Assembly: GCA_025355115.1 (NCBI GenBank)
Contig: JANXLO010000663.1
Coordinates: 1-10,038, forward strand
From: Chthonomonadaceae bacterium
Lineage (GTDB): Bacteria > Armatimonadota > Chthonomonadetes > Chthonomonadales > Chthonomonadaceae
Reading direction: 5' to 3'
Length of the DNA stretch: 10,038 bases
The position numbers and the translations under genes are program-made. The notes below the pieces were generated by a model. It was not told the origin of the DNA and made no database searches. It worked only from the letters and a program-made list of their open reading frames with translations. Below, in pieces: positions 1 through 7,169 of the stretch. The stretch's first letter is position 1, and each line of letters begins with the position of its first letter.

Positions 1-183
1 TATTGGAAGGCGGACGTCTCGGCGATGCTCGCCGATCCTAAATATCAGGCTCGCCGCCGCGCTCAGACGAAAGGCGAGCAGTCGAGGGAGGCAAGAGGCG
101 TCGATTGGGCGCTCGAGGTGAACAAGGTCTACGACTTCAGGAAGACGAGAGGGTACAACGGTCATCCGGGCGGCATCTGGTAG
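1..183 (+). CDS. 3' end of an unrecognised gene (partial)
   Basis: Frame 1 is open from the first base to a TAG at 181-183, giving the last 60 residues of a protein whose start lies left of the window. The fragment is very polar and basic, with an Arg/Lys-rich stretch (about residues 18-33) and a tail ending GYNGHPGGIW. I do not recognise a family from this piece and assign no function. It is taken as coding because the frame stays open to the edge and a strong terminator-like hairpin starts 17 bases after the stop, which is where a transcript end would be expected. The following gene has its own promoter, so this gene probably belongs to an earlier transcription unit. Confidence 0.6.
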   Translation, partial: YWKADVSAMLADPKYQARRRAQTKGEQSREARGVDWALEVNKVYDFRKTRGYNGHPGGIW

Positions 184-200
184 TGTCGGGAGGCGAAATG

Positions 201-237
201 ACAGTCAGGCAGAGCAGTGGACTTGCCTGACTGTTTT
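201..237 (+). terminator. Probable intrinsic terminator
   Basis: A perfect 11-base inverted repeat, ACAGTCAGGCA (201-211) and TGCCTGACTGT (224-234), encloses a 12-base loop. The right arm runs into a short T run (TTTT at 234-237). Its position just after the TAG at 181-183 and before a new promoter fits a rho-independent terminator for the upstream gene. The T run is short, so termination may be incomplete. Confidence 0.7.
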
Positions 238-275
238 CAGCAGTCGCTCGTGCTAAATCCACGCTTGCCCGGCGA

Positions 276-310
276 TTGTGGTAAGGCTCGCGTCGTGCTA
301 TAATGTGGCA
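276..310 (+). promoter_or_regulatory. Sigma70-type promoter with extended -10, apparently leaderless
   Basis: A perfect -10 hexamer TATAAT lies at 299-304, preceded by TGC (296-298), which makes an extended -10. A -35-like TTGTGG lies at 276-281, exactly 17 bases upstream. The -10 ends only five bases before the ATG at 310, so a start site 6-7 bases downstream of the -10 would fall on the ATG itself. No Shine-Dalgarno sequence is possible in such a transcript, which points to leaderless translation. The promoter reading is seen directly in the sequence. The transcription start is inferred from usual spacing. Confidence 0.75.
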
Positions 311-1350
311 TGGACGAACGAGATTTTGTCAGCACGAAACGAGAGGCCTGGGATCGGCTCACGGGCCTGATCGAGAAGGCCAACGGCAAGGGCGGAGTGC
401 GCGGTCTGAGCCGAGAAGAGATACTGTCTCTCGGGCCGCTCTATAGAAGAGCGTCATCCGATCTCGCGTACGCACGCGCCCACGCTATCAACAAAGACCT
501 GATTCTCCACCTGAACGGACTGGTGGGCCGCGCACACGCCCTTCTGTATGAGGCGGAGACCAGCGGCAATGCGATGAAGTCGCTCGTGAACTTTTACCTC
601 TATGAGTTCCCCATGCTGCTTCAGAAACGCTTCAAGTTCTTCGCGGCGGCGTTCCTGATCTCCGTGCTCGCCGGAGTGTTCGCTTACTGGCTCGTCATCA
701 ACAATCCCGCTAAAATTTGGCTGTTCGTTCCGGAGAGCTTTCGTTCGTCGCTCGATTTTTGGAAGAGCGGCAAGGTTTCGGAGGCAGCTCATGTCGAGCA
801 GTCGTCCATGCTGATGACCCATAACCTGCTCGTGGGGATGATCTCGTTCGCGGGCGGAGTCTTTGGCGGGGTCCCTACCCTTGTCGCTATGTTCACCAAT
901 GGTGCCATGCTGGGCGGAATGGCCGCGGTGATGACGCAGTACCATCGCCACTCCACATTCTGGCCGGGCATCGTGCCGCACGGTATCGCCGAGCTGACGG
1001 CCATCTTTATCTGCGGAGGCGCGGGATTTCAGATTGGGATGTCCTTGCTGATGCCCGGCGCCTACCGCCGCTCGGACGCATTTCGAATAGCGGGCATCGA
1101 AGCCATGAAGCTGGTGATGGGCACGATCCCGCTGTTCATCTTCGCCGGCGTCATCGAGGGAATGTTCTCTCATTTGGACATCCCCGCCGCAATGCGATAC
1201 ACATTCGCGGGCGTCAACGGCGTGCTCTGGTATCTCTATCTGTTCCTGCCGCGCCGCCTGCTGACCGAGGCTCCGGCCGCTTCGGCGCGGAACTCAATGG
1301 GACTGACCGGCGTAGAAGAAGAACCTGCACGTGTCAGTCCGGCGGCCTGA
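310..1350 (+). CDS. SpoIIM/DUF95-family integral membrane protein
   Basis: This 346-residue protein matches the Stage II sporulation protein M (DUF95) family. A polar, probably cytoplasmic N-terminal domain (about 1-105) is followed by about six hydrophobic segments: roughly 108-130, 171-188, 190-208, 225-248, 266-285 and 298-313. The signature stretch PHGIAELTAIFICGGAGFQIG covers 223-243 and includes a conserved-looking Glu228 within the membrane region. The C-terminal 30 residues are polar and Ala/Pro-rich. In Bacillus SpoIIM takes part in engulfment with SpoIID and SpoIIP, but relatives are widespread in bacteria that do not sporulate, often beside MoxR, DUF58 or RDD genes, and their role there is not settled. 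None of those partners is visible here. The gene heads a run of three same-strand genes. The ATG at 310 is favoured by the adjoining promoter. The family call is firm; the function is unknown. Confidence 0.9.
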   Translation: MDERDFVSTKREAWDRLTGLIEKANGKGGVRGLSREEILSLGPLYRRASSDLAYARAHAINKDLILHLNGLVGRAHALLYEAETSGNAMKSLVNFYLYEFPMLLQKRFKFFAAAFLISVLAGVFAYWLVINNPAKIWLFVPESFRSSLDFWKSGKVSEAAHVEQSSMLMTHNLLVGMISFAGGVFGGVPTLVAMFTNGAMLGGMAAVMTQYHRHSTFWPGIVPHGIAELTAIFICGGAGFQIGMSLLMPGAYRRSDAFRIAGIEAMKLVMGTIPLFIFAGVIEGMFSHLDIPAAMRYTFAGVNGVLWYLYLFLPRRLLTEAPAASARNSMGLTGVEEEPARVSPAA

Positions 1351-1390
1351 GCTTGCCGAACCCAACCGCTGAATGGGAGCCTTACGCCGC

Positions 1391-3370
1391 ATGACCGCAA
1401 CCGGAACGGAACGCCCCGCACGGGAACTCCTCGCCGAACTCCGCAATCGCTATCCCGACGCGCCGTTCCTTGCCCTGGGACAGACCGTCTTCTGGGACGA
1501 GCCCATCAAAGCGGTGCTGCGCCAGCTTCTGGATGAGAACGGCCTGGGCGGCAGCATGGTCGTCGGCGTCCACGACACGGACTATTTCGCCAAAGCGCAT
1601 GTGCGGCACAGCGGGACGGGCCGGTTCGTCCTCATGGCGCACAACGACGGCACGACCAAGGACCTCTGGTCGGCGGCGGGCGAAATCTCCACACTCTTCG
1701 GAAGCGAGACGTTTCCAGGAAGACAGGATTTTGCGCGACATGGCGTCGCATTCGAGCGAGTGGCCCGCAGAGCGCCGGAGGGCCGGCAGGCTTTCCTCGA
1801 CGCGATGACAGAAGCCTGGGGATGGCGCGGTCTGGTCTACACGGGCTCGCGTGATCTCATCGTGCATCGGCTTCCCCTGCGAGAAGTCGGCGACGGGATC
1901 ATGGAGATGCTCCTGTGGGGCTTCGAAAACTCCGTTTTACAAGTCGTTCCCGGCTGCTGTCAGGACGAAGCGCGACTGGTCGCCAACACGATGCTCGGCT
2001 GGTGTCGGGAGTTCCGTGATGCCCGCCCCGACAGCAACCTCTCCCAGCTCTTCCAGCATGTTCTCCCCCGCTTCTACTCCCTCCTCCTCGGCCACGAACC
2101 TACCGATCTCGCCGTGGACGGCTCCGCGCATCTGCTGCTTTTCAATCCCTCGACGGCCTCCCTGCCCCGCTTCCGCTTCGTCGATCTCTTCTTGGACCCA
2201 AGGACCAGCGCGCTCGCTGCGGACGCCTACAATCAGGCGGTCGCCGGGTCGGAGATTTACACGCTCGACAAGTTCGGAGCCGGAGCGCTGCCGTTCGACC
2301 TGATTATTCCGGGACGCGGGCGAGGGACGGTGCGCACCACTCCTCGCGTGCTGTTTGTCGAGACGCGGCAGCCTATCGCAATTGGCCTGAAGAAGCCGAT
2401 CGAGTCTGTAGAGGAGCTTGCGGAGATCGTGTCGGCGAAGCTCGGCGACAAAGCTACTCTCGTCGGCAAGGCGGTTTCGCTGGTCTCGATGCTCGCGCAG
2501 GAGTTCGTCTTCGTCTTCAACGAGGAAGGCTCCCTCTATGTGCGCCGGACGCGCAAGATGAACGACCTGCTGGCGCGTTCGGGCGTTGCGCTTGACATGC
2601 GGCCCATTCTGCGCATGCGCTACCACACCTGGGATGCGTTCAGGGCGGCGAGCGTCACGCTACGACTGCCGGAGCATCTCGCGGCTTCGTTCGGGCGACC
2701 AACCATCACCGCGCCGGAGTTCGCAGCCTCCTGGCGGCAGGTCGTGGCCGAGCAACGCGAACTCTGCGAGCGGATCAAGACGCTCAAAAAACCTCTGGAG
2801 CTGCTGGCATTCCTGCACGACCGCGACCCGCTCGCTTCGTGGGAAGAGTGCCGGGCCGAATACGCCCAGGCCAAAGAGACGCTGTGCCGACTCCACGCTC
2901 AGGCGATGCGGATCGACTCGGAGATCAAACGTAACTACACTCTGCTCCGCGATTCCAGAGCGGAGACAGCGGCAGTGCAGGAGGCAAAAGGCCGACATTT
3001 CCGCGCCACATCAGAGTGGACCTCGGTGGAGACGACGTCACGCGCCGACTACGACCGGCAGCTACTGACTCTCGAGGCCCTGAAGCGCTCTGTCTGCGAC
3101 ACCATACGCCCTCTGCGCGACAGGCGTCACGCTATCGAACGTGGCCCCGAAGCGACCGAGGCTCGCGCCACACTGGCTCGAATCGAGGACGATGCGGAGC
3201 GGGCGCGCCTGCATCTTGTGCGGAACGCGCTGCTCACGATCGAGGGACTCCTCCACACCAATCACCGGCCCTCCGCTTGGTGGCTGCCTCTGCTCGACCA
3301 CTCCGGTGACTGGTTCCGTCAGATCGTCGCCACCGCCGAGCTCTACACCGAGCCACTACTCTCCTCCTAA
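1391..3370 (+). CDS. Conserved-looking protein of unknown function with coiled-coil C-terminal half
   Basis: I do not recognise this 659-residue protein with confidence. The N-terminal part carries GQTVFWDEP (about 30-38) followed by a Lys-Ala helix start and HDTDYFAK (about 61-68), which look like conserved active-site or binding loops. A middle alpha/beta-looking region leads to a long charged helical segment (about 447-610), rich in Glu, Arg and Leu and likely a coiled coil. The C-terminus contains NHRPSAWWLPLLD. There is no signal peptide or membrane segment, so it is probably cytoplasmic. An ATG at 1391 has GGGAG (1375-1379) upstream; an in-frame ATG at 1373 has no such site, so 1391 is preferred. 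It lies 40 bases after the SpoIIM-like gene and 16 bases before the transpeptidase gene, suggesting co-transcription. The order of the GQ, P-K-A and HD-D motifs plus the coiled-coil tail loosely recalls BshC (bacillithiol synthase), but that is a hypothesis only. Confidence 0.8.
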   Translation: MTATGTERPARELLAELRNRYPDAPFLALGQTVFWDEPIKAVLRQLLDENGLGGSMVVGVHDTDYFAKAHVRHSGTGRFVLMAHNDGTTKDLWSAAGEISTLFGSETFPGRQDFARHGVAFERVARRAPEGRQAFLDAMTEAWGWRGLVYTGSRDLIVHRLPLREVGDGIMEMLLWGFENSVLQVVPGCCQDEARLVANTMLGWCREFRDARPDSNLSQLFQHVLPRFYSLLLGHEPTDLAVDGSAHLLLFNPSTASLPRFRFVDLFLDPRTSALAADAYNQAVAGSEIYTLDKFGAGALPFDLIIPGRGRGTVRTTPRVLFVETRQPIAIGLKKPIESVEELAEIVSAKLGDKATLVGKAVSLVSMLAQEFVFVFNEEGSLYVRRTRKMNDLLARSGVALDMRPILRMRYHTWDAFRAASVTLRLPEHLAASFGRPTITAPEFAASWRQVVAEQRELCERIKTLKKPLELLAFLHDRDPLASWEECRAEYAQAKETLCRLHAQAMRIDSEIKRNYTLLRDSRAETAAVQEAKGRHFRATSEWTSVETTSRADYDRQLLTLEALKRSVCDTIRPLRDRRHAIERGPEATEARATLARIEDDAERARLHLVRNALLTIEGLLHTNHRPSAWWLPLLDHSGDWFRQIVATAELYTEPLLSS

Positions 3371-3386
3371 ACCATACAAGCAAACA

Positions 3387-5210
3387 ATGATAGCCGAGCC
3401 AGAACATATCCCCGATCCTCGTCGCGTTCACGTCTTCTATGCGATGATGGCGAGTCTGCTGGGCGTCATCGTCGTGCGTCTCTGGTACCTCCAGATCGTC
3501 AAGGGGCCTGAGCTAGCCGTCGAATCGGAGATGCGGCGGACTCGAACGATGAGGCGTCTGGCGGCTCGCGGCTCCATCGAGGACGTGGGCGGCCACGTTC
3601 TTGCCACCAACAGATTCCGGTTCGTCGTGGCCGTCGTTCCCGACGACATCTGGAAAAATCCCGAGACCCTGCCGCGACTGGCGCAGATACTCCACCGTAA
3701 CGCCGCGGAGCTTGCCGAGGAGGTGGCCGACGCGACTTTGACGCCCTTCGACCCTGTTCCCGTCGCCGACGACGCGGATGTCGCGTTGCTCTCGCAGATC
3801 GATGAGCAGCAGTTGGATCTGCCTGGCGTCATGATTACCCGTGATCCCGAGCGTTACTACACTGACGACCGGCTCTTCACGCACGTCCTCGGCTCAACCG
3901 GCCGCATCAATCGCAGCGAGATGGTCAAGCTTCGCAACGCCACCTATCAGAATGGCGACTACGTAGGCAAGGACGGGCTGGAGAAGACGCTCGAAGCAGA
4001 GCTGCGCGGCACGGACGGCGGTCAGGTCGTGGCAGTCAACGCCAGGGGACGCATCCTTGCCCGTCTTGATGACATGCCGCCGCTTCCGGGTCACACTTTG
4101 CGGCTCACACTCGACTATGAGCTCCAGAAAGTCGCGGTCGGCGCGCTGATGGAGGAGCTGACGCGCACGGGGCACCCCGGCTCGGCGGTTGCCATCAACC
4201 CAGAGGACGGAGCGGTTCTGGCGCTGGCGAGCGTCCCCTCCTACGACCTGAACACCTACCGCAAGGAGATCGGCAAGCTGCTTGTGGACCCCGGGAAGCC
4301 GCTCATCAACCGCGCGGTCAACAGCCCGCAGCCGTGCGGCTCGACCTTCAAGCTCATCACGGCGGCGGCGGGGCTCGAGACTGGCGAGATTTCGGCAGGC
4401 ACGAACATCTACTGCCCCGGCTCGCTGCGATTGGGAAATCGAACGTTCCGCTGCGACAAACGGAGCGGGCACGGCTCAATCTCGTTCGAGGACGCAATAG
4501 GGCAGTCCTGCGACGTCTACTTCTGGCGGACGGCGCAGCGCGTTGGGGAGTCAAATTTGGCGATGTGGGCGCATCGCTTTGGCCTCGGCGAATCGACCGA
4601 AATCGATCTGCCGCCGACCCGCTCGGCGAAGGGGCTGATCCCAACGCCTGAATGGAAGCAGGAGACCAAGCGCGGCCGATGGGTGCAGGGGGACCTGCTG
4701 AACATGTCGATTGGGCAGGGCTATGTCGGGGTCACCACCCTTCAGATGGCGAACTACACGGCGGCGTTAGCGAACGGAGGCACGCTCTGGCGCCCACAGT
4801 TGGTTCGAGAGATTCGCGACGTCTCCGGCCCTCATCCGATAGTGCTCAGGAGCCTGAAGCCGCAGAAGCGCGGCGAACTGGGCTTGAAGCCTCATAACCG
4901 GGACGCTATCGTCGAAGGGATGCGGCGGGCACTTCAGCGGCGCGGCACCGCCTTCGCCTCCGCGATTCCCGGTCTGGACATCGCGGGTAAGACGGGAACT
5001 GCGCAGGTCACAAAGACTCAGGACAACTCCGTCTTCGTCTGCTTCGCCCCCGCGGATCATCCTAAAATAGCCATCGCTGTGCTAGTGGAGAAGGGCGGTC
5101 ATGGCTCCGATGTCGCCGCTCCAATCGCCCGCCGGATGCTGAACCAGTATCTGAAGCTGCACCTCGACAACTCAAAAGTTCCCATCGGCCATCATGTCGG
5201 CATCGACTAA
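3387..5210 (+). CDS. mrdA: Penicillin-binding protein 2-type peptidoglycan D,D-transpeptidase (MrdA-like)
   Basis: This 607-residue class B penicillin-binding protein cross-links peptidoglycan peptides from the periplasmic side of the inner membrane. It has one N-terminal membrane anchor (about 17-36) and a dimerisation/pedestal domain (about 50-230). The transpeptidase domain carries the acylation motif STFK with nucleophile Ser319 and Lys322, the second motif Ser374-Cys-Asp376, and KTG at 535-537 in AGKTGTAQ. The SIGQGYVGVTTLQMA stretch resembles PBP2 (elongation) more than PBP3/FtsI (division). Length is close to the usual 600-650. Cys343, Cys356, His362 and Cys375 could form the metal site described for PBP2 proteins. 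The ATG at 3387 places the anchor correctly; it has no evident Shine-Dalgarno site, 16 bases after the previous stop, so translation may be coupled. No rodA or mreBCD gene is in view. Family call firm; elongation over division role likely. Confidence 0.9.
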   Translation: MIAEPEHIPDPRRVHVFYAMMASLLGVIVVRLWYLQIVKGPELAVESEMRRTRTMRRLAARGSIEDVGGHVLATNRFRFVVAVVPDDIWKNPETLPRLAQILHRNAAELAEEVADATLTPFDPVPVADDADVALLSQIDEQQLDLPGVMITRDPERYYTDDRLFTHVLGSTGRINRSEMVKLRNATYQNGDYVGKDGLEKTLEAELRGTDGGQVVAVNARGRILARLDDMPPLPGHTLRLTLDYELQKVAVGALMEELTRTGHPGSAVAINPEDGAVLALASVPSYDLNTYRKEIGKLLVDPGKPLINRAVNSPQPCGSTFKLITAAAGLETGEISAGTNIYCPGSLRLGNRTFRCDKRSGHGSISFEDAIGQSCDVYFWRTAQRVGESNLAMWAHRFGLGESTEIDLPPTRSAKGLIPTPEWKQETKRGRWVQGDLLNMSIGQGYVGVTTLQMANYTAALANGGTLWRPQLVREIRDVSGPHPIVLRSLKPQKRGELGLKPHNRDAIVEGMRRALQRRGTAFASAIPGLDIAGKTGTAQVTKTQDNSVFVCFAPADHPKIAIAVLVEKGGHGSDVAAPIARRMLNQYLKLHLDNSKVPIGHHVGID

Positions 5211-5231
5211 TACGATTTCTCTTCTACCGGC

Positions 5232-5262
5232 TTGACACGCATATAGACTTGAACGGTACAAT
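5232..5262 (+). promoter_or_regulatory. Candidate promoter for recN
   Basis: A perfect -35 hexamer TTGACA lies at 5232-5237 and a -10-like TACAAT at 5257-5262. The 19-base spacing is longer than the usual 17, so strength is uncertain. The predicted start near 5269 would give a leader of about 33 bases that includes a palindrome (5275-5287) and the ribosome binding site GAGGG (5293-5297). It lies in the 91-base gap after the transpeptidase gene, which makes recN a likely separate transcription unit. Confidence 0.5.
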
Positions 5263-5274
5263 TTAAGCAGACAT

Positions 5275-5287
5275 AACTCGACGAGTT
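5275..5287. promoter_or_regulatory. Perfect 13-base palindrome, possible operator upstream of recN
   Basis: AACTCG (5275-5280) and CGAGTT (5282-5287) are exact reverse complements around a single central A. The palindrome sits between the candidate -10 (ends 5262) and the ribosome binding site (5293). A protein bound there would block transcription or translation initiation, as expected of an operator. It is not the Escherichia (CTGT-N8-ACAG) or Bacillus (GAAC-N4-GTTC) LexA box. recN is a damage-inducible gene in many bacteria, so a lineage-specific SOS operator is one explanation; chance or an RNA hairpin are others. Confidence 0.4.
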
Positions 5288-5301
5288 TCTGCGAGGGTTT
5301 C

Positions 5302-6975
5302 ATGCTACGTACTCTGTCCGTCCGCAATTTCGCCATCATCGATCGCCTCGACCTGGAGTTCGGGGCGGGGTTCAATGTGCTGACAGGCGAGACCGGGGCG
5401 GGCAAGTCGATCATCATGGACGCGCTCAATCTGCTTCTCGGCGGGCGGGCTGGCGCGGAGATGGTGCGCGGCGGAGCGGATAAGGCCACTTTGGACGCTG
5501 TGTTCGATGTGGCGGGCTCTCCGGAGCTTCAGGCGTTGGTCGCTGAGCTTGGCTTCGAACTGGAGGATGAGCAGCTTTTTCTTTCGCGGGAGGTGGCGGC
5601 GAGCGGCAAATCGTCGTGTCGTCTTGGCGGGCGACCGGCCAGCGTCTCTCAGCTCAAGGCGGTCGGGGAGTGGCTGGTCGATCTGCATGGGCAGCACGAG
5701 CATCAGAGCCTGCTGGCGGTAGCGCGGCATCTGGATATGCTCGACGATTGGGGCGGCAAGCCGGTGCAGTCGCTGCGAGCGGAAGTGACTACGGCCTTTC
5801 AGAAGGTGCAGAGCCTGCGGCGGGAGAGAGAGGAGCTTCAGAAGGACGCCCGCGAGCGCGCCCATCTGCTCGACCTCTACCAGTTTCAGGTGAAGGAGAT
5901 TTCCCAGGCGAATCTGCTGAGCGGAGAGGACGAGGAGCTTCAGACGGAGCATAATCGAGTCGCCAACGCGCAACGGCTCGCGGAAGCAGCTCTGGCCGCG
6001 GCGACACTGCTGACGAACGAGGACGGCAGGAGCGGGGTGCTGGAATCGCTTGCGAACGCAGCACGTGCCCTCGAGGAGGCGGCGGCCCTCGACCCCACTC
6101 TGACGCCGATGCTGGAGACACTGCGATCCGCCGCCTACGAGTTGACGGAGACGGAGCGGGATCTCGTCCGCTACCAGGGCGAAATGGAGTTAGACCCGGA
6201 GCGGCTGGAGCAGATCGAGGATCGACTCGAAACCATTCGAACATTGAAGCGCAAGTATGGTGACAGCATCGAGGAGATCGTTCGGTACGGCGCGGAGACG
6301 GCGAAGAAGGTGGAGACGCTCTCCAACAGCGAAGAGCGGGGCGCGCAACTTGCGGCCGAGATGAGCCGGGCTGACAAGAGAGTGCGTGAGCGGTGCGTCC
6401 GTCTCAGCGCGGCCCGAGCGAAAGCGGCGAAGGAGTTCCAGAGCATCACACTGTCGGAACTGCGCGAATTGGCGATGGAGAAGGTTCGCTTCGAGGTGCA
6501 TACGGAGCAGGGCGAGCCGACCGCAAAGGGCACGGATCGCGTGGAGTTCCTCATAGCCACTAATCCCGGCGAGCCGCTGCGGCCCCTGGCGAAGGTGGCT
6601 TCCGGCGGCGAGATATCACGCGTCATGCTGGCGATCAAAGCGGCGCTTGCCCGACAGGAGGCGCTGCCAACCATGGTCTTCGACGAGATCGATGTGGGAG
6701 TCGGCGGGAGAACCTCCAGCGTCATCGCGGACAAGATGGCGACTCTGGCCAAATCCGCACAGATCCTCTGCATCACGCACCTCGCGCAGATCGCCAGCCG
6801 CGGCGAGCACCACTACTACATCGAGAAACAGGTGCGAGACGACCGCACCGTCGTCACCGTCACCCCCCTTACCCCCGAGCAACGCATCTCCGAGATCGCT
6901 CGCATGATAGGCGGCACGAGCGTCACTGAGACCGTCATCCGCCACGCTCGCGAAATGCTCGCCTTAACTGTCTGA
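5302..6975 (+). CDS. recN: DNA repair protein RecN
   Basis: RecN is an SMC-like ATPase that acts on the nucleoid in recombinational repair of DNA double-strand breaks. The 557-residue protein is close to the usual 550-575. It shows the N-terminal Walker A motif GETGAGKS (29-36), the family stretch LVDLHGQHEHQSLL (about 128-141), a long Glu/Arg-rich antiparallel coiled coil (about 155-400), the ABC signature SGGE (434-437) and the Walker B motif VFDEIDVGVGG with Asp461-Glu462, followed by the CITHLAQIA switch region. All key ATPase residues are present. The ATG at 5302 has GAGGG four bases upstream and gives the normal N-terminus MLRTLSVRNFAIID. The gene follows the transpeptidase after 91 bases and probably has its own promoter. 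No LexA box of the Escherichia or Bacillus type is visible, but a perfect palindrome lies in the leader. Confidence 0.97.
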   Translation: MLRTLSVRNFAIIDRLDLEFGAGFNVLTGETGAGKSIIMDALNLLLGGRAGAEMVRGGADKATLDAVFDVAGSPELQALVAELGFELEDEQLFLSREVAASGKSSCRLGGRPASVSQLKAVGEWLVDLHGQHEHQSLLAVARHLDMLDDWGGKPVQSLRAEVTTAFQKVQSLRREREELQKDARERAHLLDLYQFQVKEISQANLLSGEDEELQTEHNRVANAQRLAEAALAAATLLTNEDGRSGVLESLANAARALEEAAALDPTLTPMLETLRSAAYELTETERDLVRYQGEMELDPERLEQIEDRLETIRTLKRKYGDSIEEIVRYGAETAKKVETLSNSEERGAQLAAEMSRADKRVRERCVRLSAARAKAAKEFQSITLSELRELAMEKVRFEVHTEQGEPTAKGTDRVEFLIATNPGEPLRPLAKVASGGEISRVMLAIKAALARQEALPTMVFDEIDVGVGGRTSSVIADKMATLAKSAQILCITHLAQIASRGEHHYYIEKQVRDDRTVVTVTPLTPEQRISEIARMIGGTSVTETVIRHAREMLALTV

Positions 6976-6988
6976 ACCAGGATTTGTC

Positions 6989-7078
6989 GGAGTGCGGGAG
7001 TGACTCCTTCGCCACAGGGACACTGATGTGAACTTCTGTGCTGCGGGCCTTCGGCCAAGTGACCGCCTGCGCGGGCAC
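6989..7078 (+). other. Cluster of three small hairpins in the recN-cytochrome gap
   Basis: The 194-base gap between recN and the cytochrome gene (6976-7169) holds no convincing small gene. It contains a GGAGT...ACTCC repeat (6989-7007, where GGAGT occurs twice), a GGCC-TTC-GGCC hairpin (7046-7056) and an eight-pair stem with one mismatch, GTGACCGC/GCGGGCAC (7059-7078), with a four-base loop. None is followed by a T run, so a standard intrinsic terminator is not seen. The cluster may be a transcript end of another kind, a structured leader of the downstream gene, or chance in G+C-rich DNA. I find no convincing promoter hexamer pair in this gap. Confidence 0.3.
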
Positions 7079-7169
7079 ATCGAGCCAGATCGGGGACAGG
7101 AGTCCTTATCCGGGAAGACTGAGGGCAATTGTCTCTATTCACTATGACTGATCACGAAAGGATACTGAG

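Noticed and set aside
454..1173. Long minus-strand open frame opposite the SpoIIM-like gene
   Set aside because: The translation is an Arg/His/Glu-rich composition without motifs, typical of antisense frames in G+C-rich genes; the plus strand has a clear family match.
1937..2626. Long minus-strand open frame opposite the unknown 659-residue protein
   Set aside because: Compositionally biased, no ribosome binding site or recognisable motif, and fully inside a better-supported gene. Because that gene is itself unrecognised I checked this one with extra care.
3141..3386. An upstream extension of the transpeptidase reading frame to an ATG at 3141
   Set aside because: It overlaps 230 bases of the preceding gene and encodes a low-complexity Ser/Pro/Arg sequence ahead of the membrane anchor. 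The ATG at 3387 gives the normal PBP2 N-terminus.
5211..5301. LexA box of the Escherichia or Bacillus type upstream of recN
   Set aside because: No CTGT-N8-ACAG or GAAC-N4-GTTC match is present; GAAC at 5251-5254 is only a half site. The AACTCG palindrome is reported separately.
5305..6776. Minus-strand open frames opposite recN (5305-5973 and 6171-6776)
   Set aside because: RecN motifs on the plus strand are unambiguous; the antisense frames show only mirrored composition.
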